Source: an uncultured Gemmiger sp. (GTDB taxonomy: Bacteria; Bacillota; Clostridia; Oscillospirales; Ruminococcaceae). From it: DNA of 64,000 bases. The notes below the pieces were generated by a model that saw only the letters and a program-made list of their open reading frames with translations, was not told where the DNA came from and did not search any database. Position 1 is the stretch's first letter. Every line of letters begins with the position of its first letter. The stretch is taken from the NCBI GenBank assembly GCA_944388145.1, contig CALXHQ010000008.1, forward strand, positions 46,184-110,183, written 5' to 3'. This document shows, in pieces, positions 8,413-17,710 of this stretch. The position numbers and the translations under genes are program-made.

Positions 8413-11019
8413 ATGTATCCTTACCAAGACAGTTCCCGCCCCGTTGAGGAGCGCATCGACGACCTTTTGTCCCGCATGACGCTGGAGGAAAAGGCCGCCC
8501 AGACCGACCAGTACTTTTCCCAGGATTTCACCACCCAGGACGAGAACGGCCGCGTCACCCACATCGACTTTGCCCGGCTGGAGCAGCTTTTGGGCAAAAA
8601 CAGCATCGGCGGCGTGCAGCTGCGGGGCATGACCGCCGCCCAGGCCAACGCCGTCCAGCGCTATGCGGTGGAAAAGACCCGCCTGGGCATCCCCTTTGTC
8701 TTCAGCGAGGAGGCCCTGCACGGCCTGTTCACCGGGCTGGCCACCAGCTTCCCCCAGCAGATCGGCCTGGCGGCCAGCTTCGACCCGGAACTGGGCCGCA
8801 AAATGGGCCGCGCCATCGCCACCGAGGTCCGCGCCTGCGGCATCCATGAAACCTACAGCCCCGTCATGGATCTGATCCGCGACCCCCGCTACGGCCGGGG
8901 TGAGGAAAGCTACGGCGAGGACACCTGCCTGTGCGCCGCCTTCGCCCGGGAGACGGTCCGCGGCCTGCAGGGCGATGATCTTGCCGCCCCGGACGCCGTG
9001 GCCGCCGAACCCAAGCACTACGTGGGTTACGGTATGCCGGTGGGCGGACTGAACTGCGCCCCCACCGCCATGGGCCGGCACGAGGTGTTCAGCGACTGCC
9101 TGCCGGTGTTTGAGGCTGCCGTCCGGGACGGCGGCGCCGTCAACGCCATGTGCAGCTACAACGCCATCGACGGCGTGCCCGTCTCGATGGACCATGAGCT
9201 GCTCACCGACGTGCTGCGGGGGCAGTTCGGCCTGCCGGGCTATGTGCGGGCGGACATGACCGCCGTCAGCCGCCTGTACGACTGGCACTTTGTGGCCGAG
9301 ACCCCCAAGGACGCGGTGCGCATGGGCATCTCGGCGGGTGTGGATGTGCAGCTGTACGATTTCCCCCACGAGGTGTGGCAGGGCAGCTTGGTGGAGCTGG
9401 TCCGCTCCGGCGAGCTGGACCCCGCCATCCTGGACGAGGCCTGCCGCCGGGTACTGCGCGTCAAGTTCCGGCTGGGCCTGTTTGAACACCCCTACACCGA
9501 CGAGCACCGGGCCGAGGAGGTGCTGCGCTGCCCCGAACACCTGGCCCTGGCCCGGCAGATTGCCCGGGAGTCCATCGTGCTGCTGAAAAACGAGGGCGGC
9601 CTGCTGCCGCTGGACAAACACATCGGCAGTGTGGCGGTCATCGGACCCGGCGCCGCCCAGGCCATGCTGGGCGACTACTCCGAGGGGCGCGGCCGCACCC
9701 AGAACATCAGCATTCTGGACGGCATCCGCGCCATCGTCAGCCCCGAAACCAAGGTCCACTACGCCCGCGGCTGCAATTTCCTGGGCCAGGAGCTGCGTCC
9801 CTTTGACCCCGGCTGCCTGCGGGACGAGAACGGCAACCCCGGCCTGACCGGCCGGTATTACAACGGCCCGGTGCCCCAGGGCACCCCGGTGCAGACCCGC
9901 ACCGACCGTACCGTCAACTTCAACTGGATCTTCGCGCTGCCCCACCCCGACCTGGATGCCAACTGCTTCAGCGTCTGCTGGACCGGCACCGTCACCATGC
10001 CCCGCACCTTCGACGGTTTCATCGGCCTGTCCACCCAGGACAGCATGCGGCTGTATGTGGACGGCAATCTGCTGATCGACGGCTGGGGCCCCGACAAATC
10101 CGCCAACCAGGCGCTGGAATTCCACTTTGAGGCCGGTCAGCCCTACCAGGTGCGCATTGAGTTTGTCAACGACGGCCGCGGCGCCCGGGTCATCTTCGGC
10201 TGCAGCGAGGGCCGCGAGGACATCGAGGCGGCCGCAGCCCTGGCCGCCGGCTGCGATGTGGCCATCCTCTGCCTGGGCGACAACGAGGAGACCAGCGGCG
10301 AAAACTTTGACCGTACCAGCCTGGACCTGCCCGGCCGTCAGCTGGCGCTGGCCCGCGCAGTCTGGGCCACCGGAACCCCCACTGTGCTGGTGCTGCAAAG
10401 CGGGCGGCCGGTCTCGGCCAACTGGGAAAACGACCACCTGCCCGCCATCCTGGAAGCCTGGTTCCCCGGTGAACAGGGCGGTGCCGCTGTGGCCGAGACG
10501 CTGTTTGGCGACAATGAACCCGGCGGCCGGCTGCCCATCACCTTCCCCCGCAGTGTGGGCCAGGTGCCCTGCCACTATGCCCGGCGCCCCGGCGGCGGCA
10601 AAAAGTATGTGGAGATGGACTGGCTGCCGCTGTATCCCTTCGGCTATGGGCTGTCCTACACCAGCTTTGCCTACTCGGATCTGACCCTCAGTGCCGACAC
10701 CATCCGCCCCGACCAGAGCGTGACGGTGTCCGTCACCGTAACCAACACCGGCCGCCGGGCCGGCGTGGCGGTGCCCCAGCTGTATGTGCACGACCTGGTC
10801 AGCTCGGTGGTCAAGCCGCTGCGCCAGATGGCGGACTTTGCCCGGGTGGAGCTTGCCCCCGGCGAGAGCCGCACGGTGCAGTTCCAGGTGGGACCCCGGG
10901 CGCTGCGCACCCTGGGGGCCGACTACGTCTGGCGGGTGGAACCCGGAAAGTTTGAGCTGGAGCTGGGCGACAACGCCGAGAACATCCTGCTCAAAGCCCC
11001 GCTGCTTGTCAAAGAATGA
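8413..11019 (+). CDS. GH3 glycosidase with PA14 insert
   Basis: 868 residues, cytoplasmic. The order is GH3 N-domain (about 1-390), GH3 C-domain split by a PA14 module (about 476-596), then a fibronectin III-like end (about 755-868). The nucleophile is the Asp in GYVRADMTAV (about 281) and the candidate acid/base is the Glu in SGENFDRTSL (about 630). RYGRGEESYGED and KHYVGYG match the substrate-binding loops. PA14-containing GH3 enzymes are mostly beta-glucosidases, with some xylosidases; the mannose-glycan context leaves a beta-hexosidase role open. AGAGGA lies 7 bases before the start. The ROK kinase follows closely. Confidence 0.9.
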   Translation: MYPYQDSSRPVEERIDDLLSRMTLEEKAAQTDQYFSQDFTTQDENGRVTHIDFARLEQLLGKNSIGGVQLRGMTAAQANAVQRYAVEKTRLGIPFVFSEEALHGLFTGLATSFPQQIGLAASFDPELGRKMGRAIATEVRACGIHETYSPVMDLIRDPRYGRGEESYGEDTCLCAAFARETVRGLQGDDLAAPDAVAAEPKHYVGYGMPVGGLNCAPTAMGRHEVFSDCLPVFEAAVRDGGAVNAMCSYNAIDGVPVSMDHELLTDVLRGQFGLPGYVRADMTAVSRLYDWHFVAETPKDAVRMGISAGVDVQLYDFPHEVWQGSLVELVRSGELDPAILDEACRRVLRVKFRLGLFEHPYTDEHRAEEVLRCPEHLALARQIARESIVLLKNEGGLLPLDKHIGSVAVIGPGAAQAMLGDYSEGRGRTQNISILDGIRAIVSPETKVHYARGCNFLGQELRPFDPGCLRDENGNPGLTGRYYNGPVPQGTPVQTRTDRTVNFNWIFALPHPDLDANCFSVCWTGTVTMPRTFDGFIGLSTQDSMRLYVDGNLLIDGWGPDKSANQALEFHFEAGQPYQVRIEFVNDGRGARVIFGCSEGREDIEAAAALAAGCDVAILCLGDNEETSGENFDRTSLDLPGRQLALARAVWATGTPTVLVLQSGRPVSANWENDHLPAILEAWFPGEQGGAAVAETLFGDNEPGGRLPITFPRSVGQVPCHYARRPGGGKKYVEMDWLPLYPFGYGLSYTSFAYSDLTLSADTIRPDQSVTVSVTVTNTGRRAGVAVPQLYVHDLVSSVVKPLRQMADFARVELAPGESRTVQFQVGPRALRTLGADYVWRVEPGKFELELGDNAENILLKAPLLVKE

Positions 11020-11064
11020 GCGATGGCTCAGATACGTCCGAACCGTTTTGAAAGGAGAATTGCC

Positions 11065-12006
11065 ATGGTTACACTTGGCGTGGATCTGGGCGGCACCAAC
11101 ATCAAAGTCGCCCTGGTGGATGAAAAGGGCAACATTTTGCAGCAGGCCAGCTGCCCCACCAACCTGCCCCGCCCGGCGGAGGCTGTCTGCGACGACATTG
11201 CCGCCCTCTGCCATCAGCTGGCGGACGGCCGCAGCGACGTGGCCGGGGTGGGCATCGGCTGCCCCGGCACGGTGGATGACGCCACCGGCATGGTGCTGTA
11301 TTCCAACAACCTGGACTGGTCCAACTTTGCCATGGGCCCCTACCTGCAAGAGCGGGTGGGCCTGCCCGTCCGCCTGGCCAACGACGCCAACGCCGCCGCC
11401 CTGGGCGAGGCGCTGGCCGGCTGCGCCCGGGGCACCGACAGCGCTGTCATCCTGACGCTGGGTACCGGCGTGGGCGGCGGCGTGGTGCTGGGGGGCAAGC
11501 TGCTCACCGGCTACACCGGCGCTGCGGCCGAGCCGGGCCACATGGTCATCAACGACGCCCCTAATGCCCCGCTGTGCACCTGCGGACGCCGCGGCTGCCT
11601 GGAAGCCTACGCCAGTGCCACCGCTCTGATCCGCATGACAAAGCAGGCCATGGCCGCCCACCCCGAAAGCGGTCTGTGGCAGCTGGCCACCCTGGACACC
11701 GTCACGGGCCGCACCGCCTTCGACGGCCGGGACGCCGGCGATCCTGTGGCCGCCGGGGTGGTGGAAGAGTACACCCACTGGCTGGCGGTGGGCATCGCCA
11801 ACCTGATCAATATCTTCTTCCCCCAGGTGGTGGGGCTGTCCGGCGGCGTGGCCAACCAGGGCGAGGCCCTGCTGAAACCGCTGCGCGCCATGGTGGAGCC
11901 GATGGTGTTCGGCTCGGCCTTTGCCAGCAAGCACACCACCCTGACCACCTGCACGCTGGGCTACCGCGCCGGCGTGATCGGCGCTGCACTGCTGGCCCGG
12001 AACTGA
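11065..12006 (+). CDS. ROK-family sugar kinase (glucokinase-like)
   Basis: 313 residues. LGVDLGGTNIKVALVD at the N-terminus is the ATP-binding phosphate-1 motif, and the ROK zinc motif CTCGRRGCLE lies at about 171-180. Such enzymes phosphorylate glucose, mannose, fructose or N-acetylmannosamine using ATP. The length is right for a kinase rather than a repressor, with no HTH domain. ATG 11065 is preceded by AAAGGAG; the in-frame ATG at 11023 lacks a site. It closes the glycosidase operon and would trap the monosaccharides that the enzymes release. Confidence 0.88.
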   Translation: MVTLGVDLGGTNIKVALVDEKGNILQQASCPTNLPRPAEAVCDDIAALCHQLADGRSDVAGVGIGCPGTVDDATGMVLYSNNLDWSNFAMGPYLQERVGLPVRLANDANAAALGEALAGCARGTDSAVILTLGTGVGGGVVLGGKLLTGYTGAAAEPGHMVINDAPNAPLCTCGRRGCLEAYASATALIRMTKQAMAAHPESGLWQLATLDTVTGRTAFDGRDAGDPVAAGVVEEYTHWLAVGIANLINIFFPQVVGLSGGVANQGEALLKPLRAMVEPMVFGSAFASKHTTLTTCTLGYRAGVIGAALLARN

Positions 12007-12125
12007 GCCCCCCCACAAAAAGATTTGCCGCCCTGCGCTGGCATTGGCACAGCCGTTGTGCTATGATAGAGGCAGATAACTGATAAGCCGCGCCCTGCCG
12101 CGGCACACAAGAGAAGGTGCAAACA

Positions 12126-12668
12126 ATGTCCGAACCGCAACTGAATGCCCCCCGCATGATCCTGGTGGTGGGGTGTGCGCTGGGGGTGGCGGCCAGCGTG
12201 ACCATGCCCTGGTTTACCGTCAGCTGCATCCTGTACGCCGTGTCGGCGCTGGCGATGGGCGTGGGATGTTTCCTCTGCCGCGGCGAGAACCGCAATTTCA
12301 ACATCGTGTGGAAGGCGGCCATCCCCACCATCGTCATCGAGCTGCTGGGCGGTCTGCTGACCCAGTATAACCTGCTGCTGCTCACCACCCTGATGACCGC
12401 CATCCTGTTCTACTTCATCATGACCTACACGGTCAGCGGTCTGGCCCAAGCCTTCCGCCTCCCCCAGAACTCCGGCCCCCGCCGCCCGCCCCGGGCTGCC
12501 ATGCTGTTTGAGTATGCCGCCGGTGTCTATGCGCTGGCGCGGCTGCTGTCTGACTTTTTGCCGGCGCTGAATATCATCGCCGACCTGGTGGCCATGGTGG
12601 CCATGACCGTCGGCTTTGTGGCGGTGCTGCGCTTTATCGCGCGGCTGGGCACCCCGCAGCAGCAGTAA
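12126..12668 (+). CDS. Small multi-pass membrane protein of unknown function
   Basis: 180 residues with about five hydrophobic helices (near 12-30, 32-48, 60-78, 82-102 and 140-170) and a basic Pro/Arg loop between the last two. No family recognised. ATG 12126 is chosen because GAGAAGG (12111-12117) sits eight bases upstream; the GTG at 12117 overlaps that site. Located between a sugar kinase and manA. Confidence 0.65.
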   Translation: MSEPQLNAPRMILVVGCALGVAASVTMPWFTVSCILYAVSALAMGVGCFLCRGENRNFNIVWKAAIPTIVIELLGGLLTQYNLLLLTTLMTAILFYFIMTYTVSGLAQAFRLPQNSGPRRPPRAAMLFEYAAGVYALARLLSDFLPALNIIADLVAMVAMTVGFVAVLRFIARLGTPQQQ

Positions 12669-12756
12669 GTGCTGCCAAACCCCAGGGCGCAGATGCACAT
12701 CCCCGGCACCTTGGAGGGATCAGATACAACCGTAAACCATGAAGGAGGTAATTCCC

Positions 12757-13677
12757 ATGCCCATCTTGAAACTGAAACCCGCCTGCAAGGATTATCTGTG
12801 GGGCGGCGACCGCCTGCGCACCGATTTTGGTGTCGAGAGCGATCTGCACCCCCTGGCCGAAGCCTGGGTTCTTTCCTGCCATCCGGACGGCCCCTCCACC
12901 ATTGTGGGCGGCCCCTACGACGGCAAAACGCTGGCCGATTATATCCAGACCGAGGGCAAGGCCGTGCTGGGCGATGACTGCGCCCCCTTTGCCGAGTTCC
13001 CGGTGCTGACCAAGCTGATCGATGCCAAGAACAACCTGTCCATTCAGGTGCATCCCTCCGACGAGTATGCTCTGGAGCATGAGCACCAGTACGGCAAAAC
13101 CGAGATGTGGTACATTGTGGACTGCGAGCCCGGTGCCTTTTTGTACTACGGCTTCCAGCACGAGATCACCGAGGAGGAGTTTGAGCGCCGCATCCAGGAC
13201 AATACCCTGACCGAGGTGCTCAACGCCGCGCCGGTGCACAAGGGGGATGTGTTCTTTATCCCTTCCGGCACGCTGCATGCCATCTGCAAGGGCATTGTCA
13301 TCGCCGAGATCCAGCAGAGCTCCAACGTCACCTACCGTGTCTATGACTACGGCCGTGTGGGCGCCGACGGCAAGCCCCGCGCCCTGCACATCCAGCAGGC
13401 GCTGGCGGTAACCAAGCTCACCCCGCCGGAAAAGCTGGACTTTGGCAAGCATCTGGGCCAGTGCAAGTATTTCACCGTCGATCTGCACAAGGGCGACTTT
13501 GCCGAGAACGCCGACAGCCGCAGCTTTGTCTCGCTGCTGTTTGTGGACGGCGAGGGCACCGTGGCGGTGAATGACGAAAAGATGCAGGTGAAAAAGGGCG
13601 AAAGCCTGTTTATCCCCGCCTGCACCGGCGAGATCCTGGTCACCGGCACCCTGACCACCCTGGTCACCCGGGTCTGA
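12757..13677 (+). CDS. manA: Mannose-6-phosphate isomerase, class I
   Basis: 306 residues, the short cupin form common in Firmicutes. It interconverts mannose-6-phosphate and fructose-6-phosphate with zinc. Metal ligands are visible in IQVHPSDEYALEHEH (about Q97 and H99, with a Glu/His pair downstream), and WYIVDCEPGAFLYYGF and HAICKG are family segments. AAGGAGG lies 9 bases before ATG 12757; the earlier ATG 12739 overlaps that site. It links the mannoside locus to glycolysis and ends at a strong terminator. Confidence 0.95.
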   Translation: MPILKLKPACKDYLWGGDRLRTDFGVESDLHPLAEAWVLSCHPDGPSTIVGGPYDGKTLADYIQTEGKAVLGDDCAPFAEFPVLTKLIDAKNNLSIQVHPSDEYALEHEHQYGKTEMWYIVDCEPGAFLYYGFQHEITEEEFERRIQDNTLTEVLNAAPVHKGDVFFIPSGTLHAICKGIVIAEIQQSSNVTYRVYDYGRVGADGKPRALHIQQALAVTKLTPPEKLDFGKHLGQCKYFTVDLHKGDFAENADSRSFVSLLFVDGEGTVAVNDEKMQVKKGESLFIPACTGEILVTGTLTTLVTRV

Positions 13678-13711
13678 GCAGCGCATCCCCCGCAGGAATC
13701 GCTGTTCATCG

Positions 13712-13753
13712 CAAAAAGGCCGGCACAGCCAAAAAGGCTGTGCCGGCCTTTTT
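13712..13753. terminator. Strong terminator after manA
   Basis: GGCCGGCACAGCC (13718-13730) and its complement (13736-13748) form a perfect 13-bp stem with an AAAAA loop, flanked by AAAAA on the left and TTTTT on the right, so it works in both directions. Confidence 0.9.
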
Positions 13754-13849
13754 GCGCCTGCTTTTCGGCAGGCCCGGCGGCAGGGTGGGGCACGGCGGAA
13801 AATACGGGCTTGTGCCGCAGCACCCGGGCGGCAAGGGCGGGAAGATGCC

Positions 13850-13878
13850 TTGCGAGAATGTGCGGTTTAATGTATAAT
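13850..13878 (+). promoter_or_regulatory. Promoter of the glycosyltransferase island
   Basis: TTGCGA (13850-13855), a 17-base spacer, then TATAAT (13873-13878). It marks the left edge of the AT-richer block. Confidence 0.65.
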
Positions 13879-13976
13879 AAAGCGGACAAAATGAGAGCCC
13901 TGCGCTTGTTCATGTTAGCGCTGCGAAGGCTTTGCTCGATAGAAATTATCTTGTTGATGGTTCCGGAAGGGGGAGA

Positions 13977-14993
13977 ATGGATGTGGAAAATATTTCATTG
14001 CAAAAGCAGGAATCTGCATCTCCCCCAATAGACAATCCCTGCATCAGTGTGATTGTACCTGTCTACCAGGCACAGGCATATTTGGGTGAATGCATCGATA
14101 GCATGATTGCCCAAACCTTTACGGATTTTGAACTGATCTTGGTGGACGATGGCAGTACAGACAACAGTCCGCAGCTTTGTGATATGTATCAGCGGCAGGA
14201 TCACCGGGTACGTGTATTGCACCAGAAAAACCAGGGGGTGTCGGCGGCACGCAATGCCGGCATCGAACAGGCCGCCGGCAAATTTCTCGCTTTTGTGGAT
14301 GCTGACGATTGGGTGGAACCGTCGTTCCTGCAATGCCTCCATGACGCCATCGGGTCAGCAGAACTTTCCCTGTGCGGCGTGGCCGACGAGGCACCGTTTG
14401 CCCCACCGCGAGAAACAATCGCATGGCAGGATATGCGAACCCACCCCTCCCGCTATGCGCACTTGGTGTACACAAATTATGCGATCAATAAACTGTACCG
14501 CCGGGAACTTTTGCTGCCCAATGGCCCGCGCTTTGATACAACTATGAGACGCGGGGAAGATGCGGCCTTTGTGGCGTCTTGCCTGCAAAAGTGCAGTACC
14601 ATTGCGGTTTGCCCGGATCTATTGTACCACTACCGTGTGAACATATCTTCTGCGACCCATCACTTTTATGAGGGCGTTTGCCGTGACGAGGCAAAACTCT
14701 GGGAGCAGCAACGGATCTTGTCCGCACCGGAGCAGATGTCCGAGGAGGAAAAAGTCTGGTTTGACCGTTGGTCCTACGGAAAGATCATTTCGGTTCTGCG
14801 GTACATTGCGCGCTATGCCCCAAACGGGACTATGCGCAGCAAGTATATAAAGGAATTTCTGTCTGAGCCGGAACGCATGGCACGATTTACGCAGCTTCCC
14901 CCGGGGATTGGCGGACGCAGCAAATTGTATGCGGCACTGGCAAAACGCGGTTGGTATACGGCGCTGGGGAACTGGCTGCGCCGCTTGGAGTAA
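13977..14993 (+). CDS. GT2-family glycosyltransferase
   Basis: 338 residues. The GT-A fold starts at ISVIVPVYQAQAYLGECID; the nucleotide-sugar motifs are VDDGSTDNS and FVDADDW (DxD-type). Family 2 enzymes transfer a sugar from a nucleotide sugar to a growing surface polymer or lipid carrier. No clear membrane helices, so it should work at the inner face of the membrane. ATG 13977 follows AGGGGGAG; the in-frame ATG at 13932 lacks a site. Base composition is visibly richer in A/T than the flanking genes. Acceptor and sugar cannot be read from sequence. Confidence 0.85.
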   Translation: MDVENISLQKQESASPPIDNPCISVIVPVYQAQAYLGECIDSMIAQTFTDFELILVDDGSTDNSPQLCDMYQRQDHRVRVLHQKNQGVSAARNAGIEQAAGKFLAFVDADDWVEPSFLQCLHDAIGSAELSLCGVADEAPFAPPRETIAWQDMRTHPSRYAHLVYTNYAINKLYRRELLLPNGPRFDTTMRRGEDAAFVASCLQKCSTIAVCPDLLYHYRVNISSATHHFYEGVCRDEAKLWEQQRILSAPEQMSEEEKVWFDRWSYGKIISVLRYIARYAPNGTMRSKYIKEFLSEPERMARFTQLPPGIGGRSKLYAALAKRGWYTALGNWLRRLE

Positions 14994-15083
14994 CAGAAGT
15001 AAAGAAAACGGTTATGAAATTTTAATTCCAACCCGGCGGGAGTTTGTACAAACGGAGGTTACGATCGGTTTGGTGTAAGACAT

Positions 15084-15089
15084 TATAAT
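15084..15089 (+). promoter_or_regulatory. Possible -10 element before the second glycosyltransferase
   Basis: A perfect TATAAT lies 54 bases before the start of the next gene in a 150-base AT-rich gap. The best upstream match for a -35 (TTACGA, 15059) is 19 bases away, so this is tentative. Confidence 0.35.
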
Positions 15090-15143
15090 ATTGGTCTACT
15101 AATTGTTGTAAATGGAGAGAAAAATACACATGGAGGAAGCCAA

Positions 15144-17450
15144 ATGAGTGCAAGTAATTCAAAACCTAAAATTTCTGTTCTGATGCCAGTTTATAATGTA
15201 GAAAAATATCTGCGTGCAGCCATAGACAGCGTCCTCAATCAGACGTTGAGGGATATTGAATTGATTTGCGTGGATGATGCTTCGACAGACGGCAGCGCAG
15301 AGATCCTTCGTGAGTATGCAGCGAAAGATTCTCGCGTGCAGCTTGTTTTTCATGAAAAAAATAGTGGGTTGGTTATGGCGCGCAAGGATGCGACCGCCTT
15401 GGCTCGGGGTGAATACATCATGCTGCTGGACAGCGATGATGAATATACTCCTATTGCCTGTGAGACTGTCTGGAAAGAGGAGCAGGCCAACCCTGTCGAT
15501 ATTTTGCAGTTTGGAACAGAGGCTATTATCTGCCGTCCACACAATAAAACAGAAGAGGATGAATTAAAAAGAGTTTTACTTCCCTACAAGTATGCAACGG
15601 GTAATCTAATTGCCGACTGCTATGAAAAGCATTTATGGAACTATACAGTTTGGAACAAAGCTTATAAGGCAAGTGTTTGGAAAATGGCCATTCAGAAGGC
15701 GGTAGATGCCTACATCAATATTTCCGAGGACGAATACCTGTTCTTTTTGGTCTCTTTTTTCAGCAAGACCTACCGTGGCATTAAAAATGTGCTGTATCGC
15801 TACTATTATGCAAGGGGCATGACAGGGGCGGACACAATTTCTGCCAAAAAATATGAAGCGCACTGCAATCGCAAGCGAGTTTATGAGGAACTTAGAAAAT
15901 TCCTGAGCTCAGAAAATCGTCCGGACCTTTTGCCTATTTGTGACAAAATGGAGGTGCGGGCACTGGTAGATCTTGTATATCAATGGCGGTATGGTGTTGT
16001 ACTCTCCGAATCTCGAATTGCGTATCAATATCTTTTGGCACAGTGGGGCGCCGTGCCTGTTATATCGGAAATGGCCCATCTTTTGTGGAGCGACTTGCAT
16101 GAAGTTGCAAGGCGATTGGCGCCAAGCACACTGCCTATTGCGGCAACTCAAGGCAAACCGGTTCATACGATAGCGGTATTCTATCACCGTATGAGAAATG
16201 GAGGAGTAGAGCGTGTGATCTCTCTTTTGATTCCATTATGGAAAGAGATGGGATACTCCACTGTTCTTGTAACGGAGGAAGCTCCAGCTGAAGACGATTA
16301 TTATGTACCGGAAGATGTGCCCCGTATTCAGATATCGGCCACGGATTTCGCCCAGAATTATCAGTTAAGAGCAAAAGATTGGTCGAAAATAGTTACAGAA
16401 TATAATGTGGATACTATCGTTTACAATACAGCCAACGTTGTACCGTTATGGGACATTTGCCTCTTGAAAGCGTTGGGATGTAATTTCGTTGTAGATGTAC
16501 ACAGTGCCTTCTCTTCTCTTTATATGCAGAATGATCCCAACCGCTTTTTCTATGCGCAGTGTTATCGTCTGGTTGACCGAGTTGCTACACTTTCACGTGT
16601 CTTTGCACAGTATTGGGGTAATTTCTGCCCCTCCTATTATATTCCGAATCCACTTGGAGAAATATGCCCTGTCAGTGATTGTGTGTCCATGCTAGGGAAA
16701 AGGATACTTTGGGTTGGTCGTATTAGTCCGGAAAAGCGTCCTGAAGATGCAATTCGAATTTTCAAAAAGGTGCATGAACGGTTCCCAGATGCTACCCTGA
16801 CTGTTGTCGGAAAAGGAGAAAAACCTGAGGATTTACAAAATGTTATCACACTTGCGAAAAAACTTGGGGTTAGCAATTATGTGGATTTTGCCGGCTATCA
16901 TAAGGATGTAACGCCATACTATCAGCGTGCAGATATCCTTTTGCTTACGTCGCAGTATGAAGGTTTTCCGATGGTGTTAGTGGAAAGTAAAATGCACGGC
17001 GTTCCAGTTGTGATGTATGACCTGCCTTACCTGGAAATGGTTCGGGATGGTGAGGGTGTTTTTACGGCGCCACAACGTGATATTCTTTCCATGGCTAATC
17101 TTGTGATTGGATTGTTTGAAAATCGCGAGCAGCTCCAGGAAGCAGGCCTCAAAGCCCGAGAAAGTTTGTCGGCCTATAATAACGATGTTATCAAGGAAAA
17201 ATGGACCGCCTTGTTTGAAAGCTTTATACTTCCTCGCAAAGCCTACTGTGCAGAAGAAAATCAGCGCATGATGATGAATCTGCTTTTGGAAAGCGAAGAA
17301 ATCGCAGTTTCACAATCGCCGAATACACCAGTTGTTCACATTGTGGATGCACGAACAGCCGAACGCCTTGTCAATTCCAAATTTCAAAAGATTGCTGTTT
17401 GGTATTGGAAGATAACAGACCCTATCAAACATTGGCTAAAGCGTTTTTGA
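15144..17450 (+). CDS. Two-domain GT2-GT4 glycosyltransferase
   Basis: 768 residues. The N-terminal half (about 8-270) is a GT2 domain with ISVLMPVYNVEKYLRAAID, VDDASTDGS and LLDSDDEY. The C-terminal half (about 345-690) is a GT-B/GT4 domain with ILWVGRISPEKRPEDAI and the EGFPMVLVE (E-x7-E) donor-binding motif. Such fusions build cell-wall polysaccharides or capsules by adding two sugars in turn. GGAGG precedes ATG 15144. Like its neighbour it has low GC and frequent AT-ending codons, unlike the surrounding genes, which suggests acquisition as a unit. Confidence 0.88.
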   Translation: MSASNSKPKISVLMPVYNVEKYLRAAIDSVLNQTLRDIELICVDDASTDGSAEILREYAAKDSRVQLVFHEKNSGLVMARKDATALARGEYIMLLDSDDEYTPIACETVWKEEQANPVDILQFGTEAIICRPHNKTEEDELKRVLLPYKYATGNLIADCYEKHLWNYTVWNKAYKASVWKMAIQKAVDAYINISEDEYLFFLVSFFSKTYRGIKNVLYRYYYARGMTGADTISAKKYEAHCNRKRVYEELRKFLSSENRPDLLPICDKMEVRALVDLVYQWRYGVVLSESRIAYQYLLAQWGAVPVISEMAHLLWSDLHEVARRLAPSTLPIAATQGKPVHTIAVFYHRMRNGGVERVISLLIPLWKEMGYSTVLVTEEAPAEDDYYVPEDVPRIQISATDFAQNYQLRAKDWSKIVTEYNVDTIVYNTANVVPLWDICLLKALGCNFVVDVHSAFSSLYMQNDPNRFFYAQCYRLVDRVATLSRVFAQYWGNFCPSYYIPNPLGEICPVSDCVSMLGKRILWVGRISPEKRPEDAIRIFKKVHERFPDATLTVVGKGEKPEDLQNVITLAKKLGVSNYVDFAGYHKDVTPYYQRADILLLTSQYEGFPMVLVESKMHGVPVVMYDLPYLEMVRDGEGVFTAPQRDILSMANLVIGLFENREQLQEAGLKARESLSAYNNDVIKEKWTALFESFILPRKAYCAEENQRMMMNLLLESEEIAVSQSPNTPVVHIVDARTAERLVNSKFQKIAVWYWKITDPIKHWLKRF

Positions 17451-17667
17451 AGTTGCCAAGATATGCAATGTGGTTCTCTGTTCCTATGAGCGTCCTTTTA
17501 CCATAAAATCCAACGGTATTAAAAGCAAACAGTGTGTCTCGTATAAATTCCTCCTTGGCCGGTATGTAGCCTCTTCTCGCTTGGGTGTTTTGTTTTACTA
17601 TCTTGTCGACGTTGGCGGCTGGCTGTGAGGCTAACCGCGGCCCGGATAACCCTTCTAAATGAGAAAA

Positions 17668-17703
17668 ACTGCCAGGGATGTTGGTATCCCTGGCAGTTTT
17701 TTC
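17668..17703. terminator. Bidirectional terminator between the glycosyltransferase island and araC-like gene
   Basis: A 12-bp stem (17668-17679 with 17686-17697) has a GTTGGT loop, AAAA on the left and TTTTTT on the right. It serves the converging genes on both sides. Confidence 0.9.
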
Positions 17704-17710
17704 TCCCTCC

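Noticed and set aside
7906-12018. 1370-residue minus-strand frame opposite the GH3 and ROK genes
   Set aside because: Antisense shadow with no ribosome site and no family motif.
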